Below, piece by piece: positions 27,157 to 35,660 of a stretch of 64,000 nucleotides of DNA. The first letter of the stretch is position 1. Each line of letters starts with the position of its first letter. The notes beneath the pieces are model-generated. The model was not told the origin of the DNA, ran no database searches, and saw only the letters and a program-made list of their open reading frames with translations. The position numbers were made by a program, and so were the translations under genes. The stretch is taken from contig CAVQWE010000027.1 in assembly GCA_963717385.1 (NCBI GenBank), positions 1-64,000 of the forward strand. The letters are read 5' to 3'. This DNA is from Sva-07 sp963717385 (GTDB taxonomy: Bacteria; Actinomycetota; Acidimicrobiia; Acidimicrobiales; Ilumatobacteraceae).

Positions 27157-27514
27157 GGATCTCGTCCTGCTGCCCGCATACGAACCCCGGCTCCATGCTT
27201 AGTCCTCCGGAACGCCGTCAGGCAACCGATTTCGGCATCAGCCGCCGGAAAGACCGGCCAGATGAAAGTCGCTCTGGTCGCAACACTCACAATCGTCGCC
27301 AGCAATTGCGTCAATATGTACGGGCCCTACCGCTGAGCCTCTCAGTTCTCATCCGAACTCTTGGGTCGTTGAACAACGCCAACGCCGCAGGAAGCGCTCA
27401 CCACATCGCTCCGGCACGACCTGTAGGCCTGGAATGCTGTCCAGCCCGTGCGCGCACGCACGAACTCCAGGAAGATTGCGCGACACAAGTACCTGCATCT
27501 ACCAGGTACTTCTC
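27157..27514. other. Upstream region of the SARP gene and right end of the eCIS island
   Basis: No gene seen. It ends with a perfect 9-bp inverted repeat (aagtacctg / caggtactt, 27487-27511) immediately before the tRNA-Ala fragment. The segment atctaccaggtac within it recurs inverted at 27579-27591. Confidence 0.4.
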
Positions 27515-27561
27515 GTGGAGACGATGGGAATCGAACCCACGACCCCCTGCTTGCAAAGCAA
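27515..27561 (-). repeat. Second attachment-site copy: 3' half of tRNA-Ala(TGC)
   Basis: Identical over 47 bp to 1231-1277 and in the same orientation. It again lacks the 5' half of the tRNA, because the next bases (acggttgtgatctgcc) cannot form the anticodon stem, D arm or acceptor. It bounds the eCIS island on the right and the next island on the left. An uninterrupted tRNA-Ala was not found in the window. Confidence 0.85.
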
Positions 27562-28026
27562 ACGGTTGTGATCTGCCTGTACCTGGTAGATGGCTATCTA
27601 CCAGGGATTATGCGAGCCTCCCCACTTCCGGTGTTGTCCCGTTTTGACCCCTGTTTCCCACTGCTACTGGCACGCCAATGGCACGGAGACACTTCGCCGA
27701 ATCGTCATGGTCATCGCCTTCGTTGAGCAGACTCAACCTGCCGGGCGACCCGCATACGTCGTCCAATTTGTGACGGCCAGGAGCACAGCTCGGACGGTTG
27801 CGGGCGACGACGCGTAGAACAGGCCCCGGGAACGCCCGACTTCGGTCCCGTCGTTGGTGGCCGACCACCGGCACCTGACACCTCAGTCGTCGACGACGTC
27901 GATGTCGGCACCAAGTAGGACACATCCGGATTCCTTGCTCAGGAGGACAAGCGTTGGACGACGAAGGTGTCGTGCGGCACGAGATCTCGACCATCGCGGA
28001 CTCGTAACTCAGCTTGCGCTGAGGAG
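27562..28026. other. Left end of the second island, no gene seen
   Basis: Begins with a perfect 10-bp inverted repeat (cctggtagat / atctaccagg, 27582-27605). Then comes a stretch (about 27613-27682) similar to the left end of the eCIS island, including ctactggcacgccaatggcac. No convincing coding sequence in the remainder. Confidence 0.45.
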
Positions 28027-28275
28027 TCAACTGATCGACTCGACTCGATGCTCCGAAAGCCAGGCCTCGATGTCTCGAGGATCGAAGCGCACGTACTTGC
28101 CAACCTTGTGGAAGGGCAACCGACGTTCGGCGACGAGCCGCCGCACGAAGCGCTCATTCGTTCCGAGGACATCAGCGAGTTCGCGCACGCCAAGCAGACC
28201 GGCCGACCGCGCATCGAGTCCGCGTCGCACGGTGTGGTTCGGTCGCTTCGTCATCTCGGCCTGGTCGACAGTCAT
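28027..28275 (-). CDS. Excisionase-like helix-turn-helix protein
   Basis: 82 aa. The core LGVRELADVLGTNERFVRRL, then RRLPFHKVGKYVRFDPRDIE and AWL, is the MerR-like winged helix of the excisionase (Xis) family. Downstream of and codirectional with the XerD-like recombinase gene at 28405, 129 bp away. Probable recombination directionality factor or small DNA-binding regulator of the island. Confidence 0.75.
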   Translation of the reverse strand: MTVDQAEMTKRPNHTVRRGLDARSAGLLGVRELADVLGTNERFVRRLVAERRLPFHKVGKYVRFDPRDIEAWLSEHRVESIS

Positions 28276-28404
28276 GCGCTTGCTCCCAACTCGATCGGAT
28301 ACCTCTAGAAGGCCTCACGAGATCAAGTTCCGTTACTGAGGTCACTGTCGCGACATCTGGAACGCCGTCGAAGGATCGACGCGATGGGCTGTGGTGGGTG
28401 ATGC

Positions 28405-29340
28405 TCAGGCCGGTCTGGTTGCTCCGGCGATGAACGTGGACACGATGTAAGTGGCATGCCGGTCGAGGCTGCGACGGGCCCGGTCGTAACGCATTGTTGT
28501 GCGAGGGTCGGCATGCGATGCGGCCTCTTGCACGTCCCGCAACGGGACACCGGCATCGAGGGCAGCGGTGATGAACGAGTGCCGCAGGCTGTGCGGCGAG
28601 ATGCGCTTGTCGATCCCGGCGCGCTTCACCAACCGCTTGACCATCCGATCCGCGCAGTACCGGTCCATGCGGCCACCTTCGACACCGAGGAAGATCGGAC
28701 CCATCGTGCGTTCACCGATGTAAAGGTCGAGTGCTCGACCGGTGCGGGGCGCGATGGGGATCGTGACGTGCTTGCCGCCTTTCCTGACGATCGCCAGGGT
28801 GCGGTGCCCGCGTTCGGTCGACAGGTCGTCGATGTCGGCGTTCAAGGCCTCGGAGATCCGCAGACCGTTCAACGCGAGCAGCGTCATCAATGCTCCGTCG
28901 CGGAGATCGCCGAGTCCGGCCTGGACGAGCAGGGCGCCAAGTTCGTTGCGGTCCAGGCCGAGGGTGCGTGATTCGCCGTGGACCTTCGGGCGGCGGACAT
29001 TGAGTGCGGGGTTCTTGTCGAGGATGTCTTCGATCTGGCAGTACCGGTAGAACGACGACAACGTCGACAACCGTCTCCCGATCGTGGACGCCATCCGGCC
29101 TTCTTGTTCCATCCAGCGGGCGAACGTCTCGAGGTGCGGCCGTTTCACGTTCAACAGGTTGATGCCGTGGTCGTGGCACCAGCTGGCGAAGATACGCAGA
29201 TCCGTGGCATAGCTGCGCCGAGTCGGATCGGTGTAGCCGGCGATGAACGCCGCAACAGCGACTCGTTCGGTGATGATCACCGGGTCGTCGTAGCGGACGA
29301 CCTCAGCGGTGTGGACAGTGGTGGTTTCGGTGTCGGCCAT
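28405..29340 (-). CDS. XerD-like tyrosine recombinase
   Basis: 311 aa. ATG 29340 (MADTETTTVH) is chosen because CCAAGGAGGCCACC precedes it; a longer reading adds 33 basic residues. It has a SAM-like core-binding domain (FIAGYTDPTRRSYATDLRIF) and a full catalytic set: Arg in LNGLRISEAL, Lys in VRKGGKHVTIPI, HSLRHSF, His in ASHADPRTTMRY and its Tyr. The spacing between the first Arg and the HxxR box looks ordinary, so I see no integron-integrase-specific insertion. It reads away from the repeat and cassette region that begins within 100 bp, the layout of an integron. Confidence 0.88.
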   Translation of the reverse strand: MADTETTTVHTAEVVRYDDPVIITERVAVAAFIAGYTDPTRRSYATDLRIFASWCHDHGINLLNVKRPHLETFARWMEQEGRMASTIGRRLSTLSSFYRYCQIEDILDKNPALNVRRPKVHGESRTLGLDRNELGALLVQAGLGDLRDGALMTLLALNGLRISEALNADIDDLSTERGHRTLAIVRKGGKHVTIPIAPRTGRALDLYIGERTMGPIFLGVEGGRMDRYCADRMVKRLVKRAGIDKRISPHSLRHSFITAALDAGVPLRDVQEAASHADPRTTMRYDRARRSLDRHATYIVSTFIAGATRPA

Positions 29341-29420
29341 GGTGGCCTCCTTGGGTGACCCGGCCTCCCGAGGAGACGGGGCCATCCACGCTCGCGCCGA
29401 TCGCGAGATGCCGCCGGCGG

Positions 29421-29515
29421 CGCGATTATCGAGTGCCACGAGTTGGGCCGTGATGCGGCGTCGGTCGGCGTGTCCCCGTCGTGAATACGCGTGTCGCTAT
29501 CGGGCTGCGAGCGAA
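29421..29515 (+). repeat. Bipartite dispersed repeat, copy 1
   Basis: First copy right of the recombinase start. Half A: gattatcgagtgccacg then agttgggccgtgatgcggcg. Half B: gaatacgcgtgtcgctatcg. Half A ends in a short hairpin of the form GCCG-N5-CGGC seen in most copies. Confidence 0.65.
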
Positions 29516-29635
29516 TATGTAGACGCCCGTCACTCGAATCGGTCAGGGTTGGTGTCGGCCTGACGCAGTGATGGCTGCCTACGCCTCGGAGACCCGGAGC
29601 ACATCAGGTCAGGTGTCCTGGGGGACTCGGCGCCG

Positions 29636-30502
29636 CTACGCGGGCTCCAGCGCTTGGAAGTCGAGGGCCCCGGCTTGGCCTGATGGCAACGGTCGATCGC
29701 GGTATGCGGCTGCAAGCGCGGTGCCGAGCTGGGTGCAGCGCTCGAGTGCCGTCTTCGAGGCGTTGATACACACCAGCCCGGAACCGGTGCCCGGAGATGA
29801 CGCCACACCGAGATCGCCAGCGGTCATGTCGGCATCTTCGGACGTGACCATCAGATCACCACACCACCAATCCAAGGTTCCTTCGCTGAGGGTGAGTTCC
29901 TCAACGATCCAGTGACGTCGGCTGATCCGGTTGTAGCCGTACCAGTAGACGACCACGGCGCCCAGGCGTGCGGCCTCCACGGCGACCTCCAACGCCGACA
30001 GGCCCGCCGGGCCGACTGCGTGGTGGTCGAATGGGTCGATGAACACGACGACATCAGCTGCGTCGCGCGTGATCAGCTCGGCGTGGATGGCGCCCATTCC
30101 GTCAGTGGTGAGCACGCGCGCCGAGCGCATACCGCGCGACGCGGCGGCATCTCGGATGTTGTCGGCGCTGTTCTGATCGAGATCACAGAAGACGTAGTCG
30201 GCGTGCTGACCGAGGACTTCCATCGCCACCAATGGGCCCCCAGGAATGCGATCGAGCGATGGACCGCTCCTCAGGCTCGACAGGACCGTGGCATAGGCGG
30301 AGTTTCGGAGTGTCGGGTGATCGTCGACGACGTCGTTGAATGCCAACACGCCATAGGTCCGCTCTGGATCGTCGACGACTGGGTAGAGCGCGTCGCCGGC
30401 GTGCGAGTCGAGGAAGGCTTCGGGTCGCTCGACTGCGAGAACTTCGCCGAGGACGAGGTGCTTCCACACCTCGCTGATCCGGCCGAAGTGACGATTCGTC
30501 AT
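29636..30502 (-). CDS. Putative SAM-dependent methyltransferase-like protein (RlmJ/TcmP-like), uncertain
   Basis: 288 aa from ATG 30502; a TTG lies two codons earlier. MTNRHFGRISEVWKHLVLGE resembles the start of RlmJ or TcmP-type proteins (HxGxxxDVxKH). VFCDLDQNSADNIRDAA and VVVFIDPFDHHAV could be the SAM-binding acidic strand and the catalytic DPP-like loop, here DPF. It is the only gene between repeat copies 1 and 2 and points toward the recombinase. Substrate unknown; an RNA or protein target cannot be told. Confidence 0.5.
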   Translation of the reverse strand: MTNRHFGRISEVWKHLVLGEVLAVERPEAFLDSHAGDALYPVVDDPERTYGVLAFNDVVDDHPTLRNSAYATVLSSLRSGPSLDRIPGGPLVAMEVLGQHADYVFCDLDQNSADNIRDAAASRGMRSARVLTTDGMGAIHAELITRDAADVVVFIDPFDHHAVGPAGLSALEVAVEAARLGAVVVYWYGYNRISRRHWIVEELTLSEGTLDWWCGDLMVTSEDADMTAGDLGVASSPGTGSGLVCINASKTALERCTQLGTALAAAYRDRPLPSGQAGALDFQALEPA

Positions 30503-30611
30503 GACCAAGAGTAAGGGCTCGGCTCAGAGCGCCGCACCATCGGATTATCGCCATCTGCCGTCCTCGACGCCGGGGTACACATCCCTGAACGCCGGGGCGA
30601 TGGACCGGACT

Positions 30612-30700
30612 TCCAAGTGCGCTGCTTGGGCCGCGGTGCGGCGCGACGGTCCGCGCTCGGAGCGGGATTACGTGCGGCAACATCGGGTGCCCTGCGGCGC
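30612..30700 (+). repeat. Bipartite dispersed repeat, copy 2
   Basis: Half A: aagtgcgctgcttgggccgc with the hairpin GCCGC-GGT-GCGGC. Half B: gggattacgtgcggcaacat then cgggtgccctgcggcgc. Same orientation as copy 1. Confidence 0.65.
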
Positions 30701-30759
30701 TTTCGTGACGGGACAAATTCGACCCGAGGCCGCCAGCTGCGGCTACTACGGTCAGAACG

Positions 30760-31446
30760 ATGAGCTTCTACGAGCGAATCTCACGCCAGTACGACGCAGG
30801 GTGGGGCTCCGCGACCGACGATGTTGAGTTCTACGTAGGACTTGCGCGCCAGGCCGACGGGCCGCTCGTCGAGCTCGCTGTCGGCACCGGGCGAATAGCA
30901 ATACCGGTTGCACAGGCCACCGGCCGACGAGTGATCGGAATCGACTCCTCTGCAGCCATGCTCGAACAAGCGCGCGTGAAAGCAGCCGACACGGGCGTCG
31001 ACCTCGACCTGCGACTGGGCGACATGCGTGACTTTGAACTCGACGAACTGTGTGCGCTGATCTACTGCCCAGCACGATCGCTCCTGCACGTGCCCACCTG
31101 GGCAGAACGACGACAGGTATTCGAACGGGTGACGAGATCACTCCGACCGGGCGGCAGGTTCGCCTGGAACGTGTTCGCCTTCGACCATGAGCTGGCAACA
31201 CAGCTCGACGGCACCCGTCAAACCGATCCGTTCCCTCACGTCAACCAGTACGACGCCGCAGACAACCGCATCGACATGATCCTTGACGATGGTGCCACCA
31301 GCTCGCTGTGGTGGGCAACGAAGAACGAGTGGCTCGGACTGATCGATGTCGCTGGTCTCCAACTCGAGACGCTGCACGGCAACTTCAACGGATCAGAACT
31401 CAACGCCGACAGCCGCGAGTACGTCTTCGTCGCCCGACGCCCCTGA
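30760..31446 (+). CDS. Class I SAM-dependent methyltransferase
   Basis: 228 aa. Motif I is VELAVGTGRIAIPVAQ, followed by the acidic VIGIDSSAAMLEQARVKA, motif II-III LRLGDMRDFELDELC, and SLRPGGRFAWNVF. It fits the small-molecule or generic methyltransferase_11/25 group. The sole gene between repeat copies 2 and 3. Substrate unknown. Confidence 0.82.
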   Translation: MSFYERISRQYDAGWGSATDDVEFYVGLARQADGPLVELAVGTGRIAIPVAQATGRRVIGIDSSAAMLEQARVKAADTGVDLDLRLGDMRDFELDELCALIYCPARSLLHVPTWAERRQVFERVTRSLRPGGRFAWNVFAFDHELATQLDGTRQTDPFPHVNQYDAADNRIDMILDDGATSSLWWATKNEWLGLIDVAGLQLETLHGNFNGSELNADSREYVFVARRP

Positions 31447-31488
31447 GCGCCACGAGCCTGACCTCGGCGCCACCAAAGGCCGGTAGGT

Positions 31489-31582
31489 GACGGGATTACG
31501 CGGCGCGAGAGTTGGGCCGTGATGCGGCGCGTGTTCGATGGTCCGACCCGGATTGTCGAGTGCTGACTATCGGGTGTCCGCG
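31489..31582 (+). repeat. Bipartite dispersed repeat, copy 3
   Basis: Half A: gggattacgcggcgcgagag, then ttgggccgtgatgcggcgc. Half B: ggattgtcgagtgctgacta, then tcgggtgtccgcg. The hairpin GCCG-N5-CGGC is kept. Confidence 0.7.
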
Positions 31583-31599
31583 ACCGCTGCGACAGGCCC

Positions 31600-32064
31600 T
31601 TATCGGTCGGCTGGCCTGTCGAGTAGGGCGTCGATGAGCTCACAGTTGGTGCGGACCTCTCGCAGCCAGCGTGCGTGCGTCGGGAGAGCTGCTTCGAGTT
31701 CTGCGGAGCACCACTTGGCGATGTATGCCGCCGGCGTCGTCCACTGGAAGTCGGAGTGTTCGTGGCTGAGCACAGGTTCACCGTTGTCGCTGTATCCAAT
31801 GTAGGTGGCGTGGACGGTGTCCCAGCCTTCTGGAGTTGGATAGGTCCACACCCGAAGCAGGCTCGAATTGGTCACCAGGAGTCCGGACTCTTCCTGAGTC
31901 TCGCGGACCGCCGCATGGGCGGGGTCTTCGCCGACGTCGACGATCCCACCGGGCAGGTACTCCAACCCTTCGCCAAGTCCGCCGGCGCGTGTCAGCGTCA
32001 GGAACTCGTTGCCGCGCAGGACGAACATGTCCGCAGTCAGCCCGCGGTGAGTCGGATTGAGCAT
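31600..32064 (-). CDS. Nudix hydrolase
   Basis: 154 aa, start at ATG 32064 (MLNPTHRGLTADMFVLRG); the longer reading adds an implausible Pro/Arg-rich leader. A complete Nudix box is present: G-x5-E-x7-R-E-x2-E-E-S-G in GIVDVGEDPAHAAV then RETQEESGLL. Hydrolyses an X-linked nucleoside diphosphate; the substrate cannot be read. The divergent neighbour on the right is a phosphotransferase starting 130 bp away. Confidence 0.85.
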   Translation of the reverse strand: MLNPTHRGLTADMFVLRGNEFLTLTRAGGLGEGLEYLPGGIVDVGEDPAHAAVRETQEESGLLVTNSSLLRVWTYPTPEGWDTVHATYIGYSDNGEPVLSHEHSDFQWTTPAAYIAKWCSAELEAALPTHARWLREVRTNCELIDALLDRPADR

Positions 32065-32193
32065 GGATGGAAGGTACAACGCAGCAGGCACACCCTTACG
32101 CGTGTCAACCGATCGCCAAGGCTGCCGCCGGACAAGACGCGGCGCCGCGTCCGGGCCGAAGTGTGGCACGGGTGCAGGTGGCACGATGGCTGC

Positions 32194-33138
32194 GTGGCCA
32201 GAGCCCCGACTACGCCTACGGCCGACGATGCCCGGCGAATCGCCCAGAACGTGTTTGGCGAGCGACCGGCATCATGTGTTCGTTTCACGACCGGACTGCG
32301 CCATTGGGTGTACGACGTGGTGCTCTCCGATACTGGCCGCAACATCGTGGTACGCCTCAGCCGCCCCGACCATCGTAGGGAACTCGCCGGTGGTGTCTTC
32401 TGGCATCAACAACTCGAACAGATCGGTGTGCCCGTCGCGCGAGTTCTTGCCTCCGATGTCTCAGCGGAGCAGCCGTACATGATCCTGGAGCGGCTCGCCG
32501 GAACGGATATCGGCAACGTCATCGACGTCATGTCGGCCGACGAGATCCGAACAGCAGCCCAAGCCGTGGTCGAGATGCAACTCAATACAGCCCGACTGCC
32601 GCCCGCCGATGGATACGGGTACGCCCTCGGCTATGAGGATTCGTTGCAGACGAGCTGGGCGGAGGTCCTCGAATCGAGCGTCGAGCGCGCCCAGCGGTGG
32701 ATCACCGCGGCTGGTGTGGTCGACCCTGACTGGGGACGCCGAGTCGCAGAGTTACTTCACCACCGATCCGACCTCGTGAAGAACATCGAGCCAACAGCGT
32801 TCCTTCACGACGCGACCACCAAGAACGTCATCGTCGACCAAGGTCGAGTCACTGGTTTGGTCGACGTTGACCACATGGCATTCGGAGATCCTCTTTGGGC
32901 CCCGACCCTCACCCGGATGTCACTCCTCGCCGCCCAACGCCCAACCGGCTATGCAGACCAACAGATCGAGGAACTGTCAGCGACCTCCGAAGCACGAGAA
33001 CGCGCCGATCTCTACACGACTCTGCACTGCCTTGCCTTTCTCGGTGAACTCGGTCAAGCGTTCAACCAGGATCAGGCAGCCCCGGTCGACACGACTTATC
33101 AGAAACATCTTGAAGCAGTCCTCCAGTCTCTGATCTGA
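32194..33138 (+). CDS. Aminoglycoside phosphotransferase (APH)-family kinase
   Basis: 314 aa from GTG 32194 (VARAPTTPTADDARR). No in-frame ATG fits before the kinase core, so the start is uncertain. The nucleotide-binding lobe has VVRLSRPDHRRELAGGVFWH. The catalytic loop is FLHDATTKNVIVD (H-D-x4-N) and the metal-binding segment is GLVDVDHMAFGDPLW. It belongs to the APH/choline-kinase-like superfamily; the substrate could be a sugar, antibiotic or small molecule. A typical cargo type of integron cassettes. Confidence 0.8.
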   Translation: MARAPTTPTADDARRIAQNVFGERPASCVRFTTGLRHWVYDVVLSDTGRNIVVRLSRPDHRRELAGGVFWHQQLEQIGVPVARVLASDVSAEQPYMILERLAGTDIGNVIDVMSADEIRTAAQAVVEMQLNTARLPPADGYGYALGYEDSLQTSWAEVLESSVERAQRWITAAGVVDPDWGRRVAELLHHRSDLVKNIEPTAFLHDATTKNVIVDQGRVTGLVDVDHMAFGDPLWAPTLTRMSLLAAQRPTGYADQQIEELSATSEARERADLYTTLHCLAFLGELGQAFNQDQAAPVDTTYQKHLEAVLQSLI

Positions 33139-33218
33139 ACTGAACCGATGGCCTGACTCTCTCGCGCTGATGTGCGCGAGATCGCTCATCGTGTCGATTG
33201 TCTGAACGTCCTGCCCGT

Positions 33219-33686
33219 TCAGAGCCTGAGGGCTCGAGACATGCTTCGGGCCTCGAAGCCGCAACGCTCGTACAAGGCACCGGCGGCATGATTCGCTGCG
33301 TAGTGATCGACGTGGGCTTCGACGCAGCCTCGCTTGCGAGCCCAGTCCAAGAAACGCTCGGTCAGCATGGTCGCTGCACCGTGGCGCCGGGCGCGCTCGT
33401 CGACGTACATCGTGCGAAGTACGGCGTACTCAACCGGCTGTCGTGTCGGCGATGCCTTCGTGGCGTAGCCGGCGAGCAGCCCAACGACTTCGTCCTCACG
33501 GCGGGCTGCGAGCACGATGCCGTCCGGCGAGGAGATGAGATCCTCGAAATCCTTTCGGCCCTCACGCTCGGGCCATGTCGGATCGGAGAAGGGGTCGTAG
33601 CGCCCCGCATCTTCGAGGAACAGCGCCGCTTCGAGGTCAACGAGTGCGTCGATCTCAGATGGTGTGGCTTCGACGACAGCGATCAT
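33219..33686 (-). CDS. GNAT-family N-acetyltransferase
   Basis: 155 aa. The acetyl-CoA-binding motif is MYVDERARRHGAATMLTERF, followed by HVDHYAANHAAGALYERCGF, the usual motif B. Acceptor unknown. It ends 80 bp from the phosphotransferase stop, facing it. Confidence 0.85.
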   Translation of the reverse strand: MIAVVEATPSEIDALVDLEAALFLEDAGRYDPFSDPTWPEREGRKDFEDLISSPDGIVLAARREDEVVGLLAGYATKASPTRQPVEYAVLRTMYVDERARRHGAATMLTERFLDWARKRGCVEAHVDHYAANHAAGALYERCGFEARSMSRALRL

Positions 33687-34100
33687 GAAGGCACCCTACG
33701 ACGCTGCTCCCCATCGACCGGCCGCCCATGTTGCCGCGGGCGGTTGCCGAGTGGCACCCGAGCAGTACGGCACCTTCGATCGCCGGCGTGGCGTACGACG
33801 GCCGCTGGTAATCGCGGTCCGAAACGTCCCACCGGCCACCCGGGAACCGGCGGAGCCGCTCACCGGTGTCCAGGATTATCGGGTGCGCTACTTGGGCCGA
33901 AGCGTGCGGGTCCGCCCCGGTTCGAGGACGGAATATCGGGCGGTGATACCGAGCGGTCGTGTTCGGGTCCTGGTGTAGAGGAAGCGAACTCAGTCCTGCT
34001 GGTTGGTTGTGCAAGGGGTCGCGAGTCAGTGGTCGTGTGCGAGGTGCGACCGGGCGGGTCGACTATCCGATGCTCCGCTGAAGTCCCATTCACCCGGCAG
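33687..34100. other. Intergenic with a partial repeat copy
   Basis: No gene. About 33727-33760 contains ggttgccgagtggcacccga, resembling half B of the dispersed repeat, so a degraded extra copy may precede copy 4. Confidence 0.4.
33870..33965 (+). repeat. Bipartite dispersed repeat, copy 4
   Basis: Half A: aggattatcgggtgcgctac, then ttgggccgaagcgtgcgggt. Half B: ggaatatcgggcggtgatac, then cgagcggtcg. Same orientation as the others. Confidence 0.6.
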
Positions 34101-34658
34101 TCAGGCGCTGCGTTGCTCGTTCGTTGCGGTTCGGCTGGTGAGGCTGCGCCATGGCTTCGCAACGAGCAGCCCGACGGCGATGGCGATCACGAAGGGCATG
34201 GGTCCTGGTTCCATCGACCAGGCGAGACCGTCGTTGGTGGGGTCGAGCTCGATGGTTGAGCCGAAGAACGGAAACAAGCTCGACCGCACGGGCTCGGTGG
34301 CGCCTGCGTCCAGTGCCCCCTCGGTCCAGTAGAGGGTCAGGACGAGGAATGCGAGGAAGAGTCCCACGAGCGTGGTGATTGCGATGGTCCACCCTGCGGT
34401 CCACCGCGAGCGGAGTTGGCCGTCTCTCGTCGTCTCCGCGGCGAGACGTCGGAGACTGCCGAGGCTGCTGAGTGCTGGCCCGATACCGACATGGAGGGCT
34501 GCGTCGGTGAGGTTGGACTTCAGTTCTGATCGGAGTTCGCGACGTCGACGTCGCGGAACCGAGCGCAGGTCGAGCCAGAAGTCGTAGCGGAAGCCGGCAA
34601 ACGCGATCCTTGCTTTGTCCACCGTCGAGACGCGCTGGGTGATCGTCGAGCTGTTCAT
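34101..34658 (-). CDS. Two-helix membrane protein paired with PadR regulator
   Basis: 185 aa. ATG 34658 is preceded by GGAGGTCACCCA. It overlaps the PadR stop (ATGA), so the two are co-expressed. Predicted membrane segments are TAGWTIAITTLVGLFLAFLV and PFVIAIAVGLLVA, with a cytoplasmic helix-rich N-terminus (RRRELRSELKSNLTDAALHV). This layout matches small membrane proteins (DUF1700/HAAS-like) commonly encoded after PadR regulators. Function unknown. Confidence 0.75.
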   Translation of the reverse strand: MNSSTITQRVSTVDKARIAFAGFRYDFWLDLRSVPRRRRRELRSELKSNLTDAALHVGIGPALSSLGSLRRLAAETTRDGQLRSRWTAGWTIAITTLVGLFLAFLVLTLYWTEGALDAGATEPVRSSLFPFFGSTIELDPTNDGLAWSMEPGPMPFVIAIAVGLLVAKPWRSLTSRTATNEQRSA

Positions 34659-35041
34659 TGGGTGACCTCCGGGAGTTCTTCGGACCGAGCTTCGTTCGTT
34701 GGTGTGGGTTTCGATGTCATGACCCGATCGACGTTGGCGCGCAACGAGATCCATGACCCCGCCGCCCGGTCGAGTTCGGTGATGCCAGCCCTGGTGGGCC
34801 GGTAGTACTTGCGTGCCGGGCCGGCCTGCGATGACTCCAGGCGGGACGTCAGCAGGCCCTTGGCCTCCAGGCGGCTCAGGGCGGGGTAGACGGTTCCCTC
34901 CGCGATGGCGTCGAATCCAAGGTCCTGCAATCTCACGACGACCGAGTAGCCGTAGTCCTCGTGTTCGCTGAGGACCTGCAGGAGCAACATCGACAGGATG
35001 CCTTTGAGGACCTGCGAATCATGTTCAGCCACCCGGGTCAC
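34655..35041 (-). CDS. PadR-family transcriptional regulator
   Basis: 128 aa from GTG 35041; an in-frame GTG at 35032 and an upstream ATG-like reading to 35068 are alternatives. The winged helix is clear: DSQVLKGILSMLLLQVLSEH, DYGYSVVVRLQDLG, EGTVYPALSRLEAKGLL and ARKYYRPTRAG. A TTGACT element 25-30 nt upstream of the GTG and an imperfect palindrome (tatgtctagtaccgggcata) around 35044-35063 suggest an autoregulated promoter with a short or absent leader. Confidence 0.85.
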   Translation of the reverse strand: MTRVAEHDSQVLKGILSMLLLQVLSEHEDYGYSVVVRLQDLGFDAIAEGTVYPALSRLEAKGLLTSRLESSQAGPARKYYRPTRAGITELDRAAGSWISLRANVDRVMTSKPTPTNEARSEELPEVTQ

Positions 35042-35145
35042 TGTATGTCTAGTACCGGGCATAGTCAAGTAGTGAGACCGACAACCGTGGGCGGGCGCCT
35101 GAGACGCGGATCAACAACGACCTACCTCACAACGCTGGGGCGGTA

Positions 35146-35237
35146 GCGCGATCACCGAATGCGCAGCTTGGCCGAAGCCGCACACCTCGGTCGCCGCGAT
35201 GCCCGGGATTATGCGTGCGGGTATCTGGCGTTGCCAC
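35146..35237 (+). repeat. Bipartite dispersed repeat, copy 5
   Basis: Half A: gcgatcaccgaatgcgcagc, then ttggccgaagccgcac (one G shorter than the consensus TTGGGCC). Half B: gggattatgcgtgcgggtat, then ctggcgttgcc. The 35042-35358 gap holds no gene besides this. Confidence 0.55.
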
Positions 35238-35358
35238 AACTCGTCCGCGCAGTTGTGGCGACAGCCCACCGAACCGCCACGGTGAGCGAGGGGACCGAGC
35301 AGGTCGATGCTGCGTACAGACAGGGTGCGGCCTACTGCAGCTGTTGGGTTAAGTGGTT

Positions 35359-35544
35359 CTACTCGGGCGAGTCCAGTTGAGCTCGTCTCCAGCGCACGAA
35401 GTTGATCAGTCCGTAGACCAGGACCATGAAGCTGAAGAACACGAACCACTCAGTGTCGCGAGGCTTACCAACTGCGGCGTAGACCACAGCGGCGCCGGCG
35501 AGCAAGGCTGCGAAAACCAGTGTGTTCTTGACCACTTGAGACAT
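35359..35544 (-). CDS. Small two-helix membrane protein
   Basis: 61 aa, ATG 35544. Two hydrophobic segments (TLVFAALLAGAAVVYAAVG and FVFFSFMVLVYGLINFV) joined by KPRDTEW, with a positively charged end (RWRRAQ). It is the only gene between repeat copies 5 and 6. Function unknown. Confidence 0.6.
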   Translation of the reverse strand: MSQVVKNTLVFAALLAGAAVVYAAVGKPRDTEWFVFFSFMVLVYGLINFVRWRRAQLDSPE

Positions 35545-35660
35545 CAGACCGCCCGCTTCCAGAAGGCCCGACGATAGCTCCTCTCGGTGGTGGCCGTGCT
35601 CGCTCTGACCGGCGCACTTCGGCTCCGCCGACGCGCAGCACGCTGACGAATTGCCCAGCC

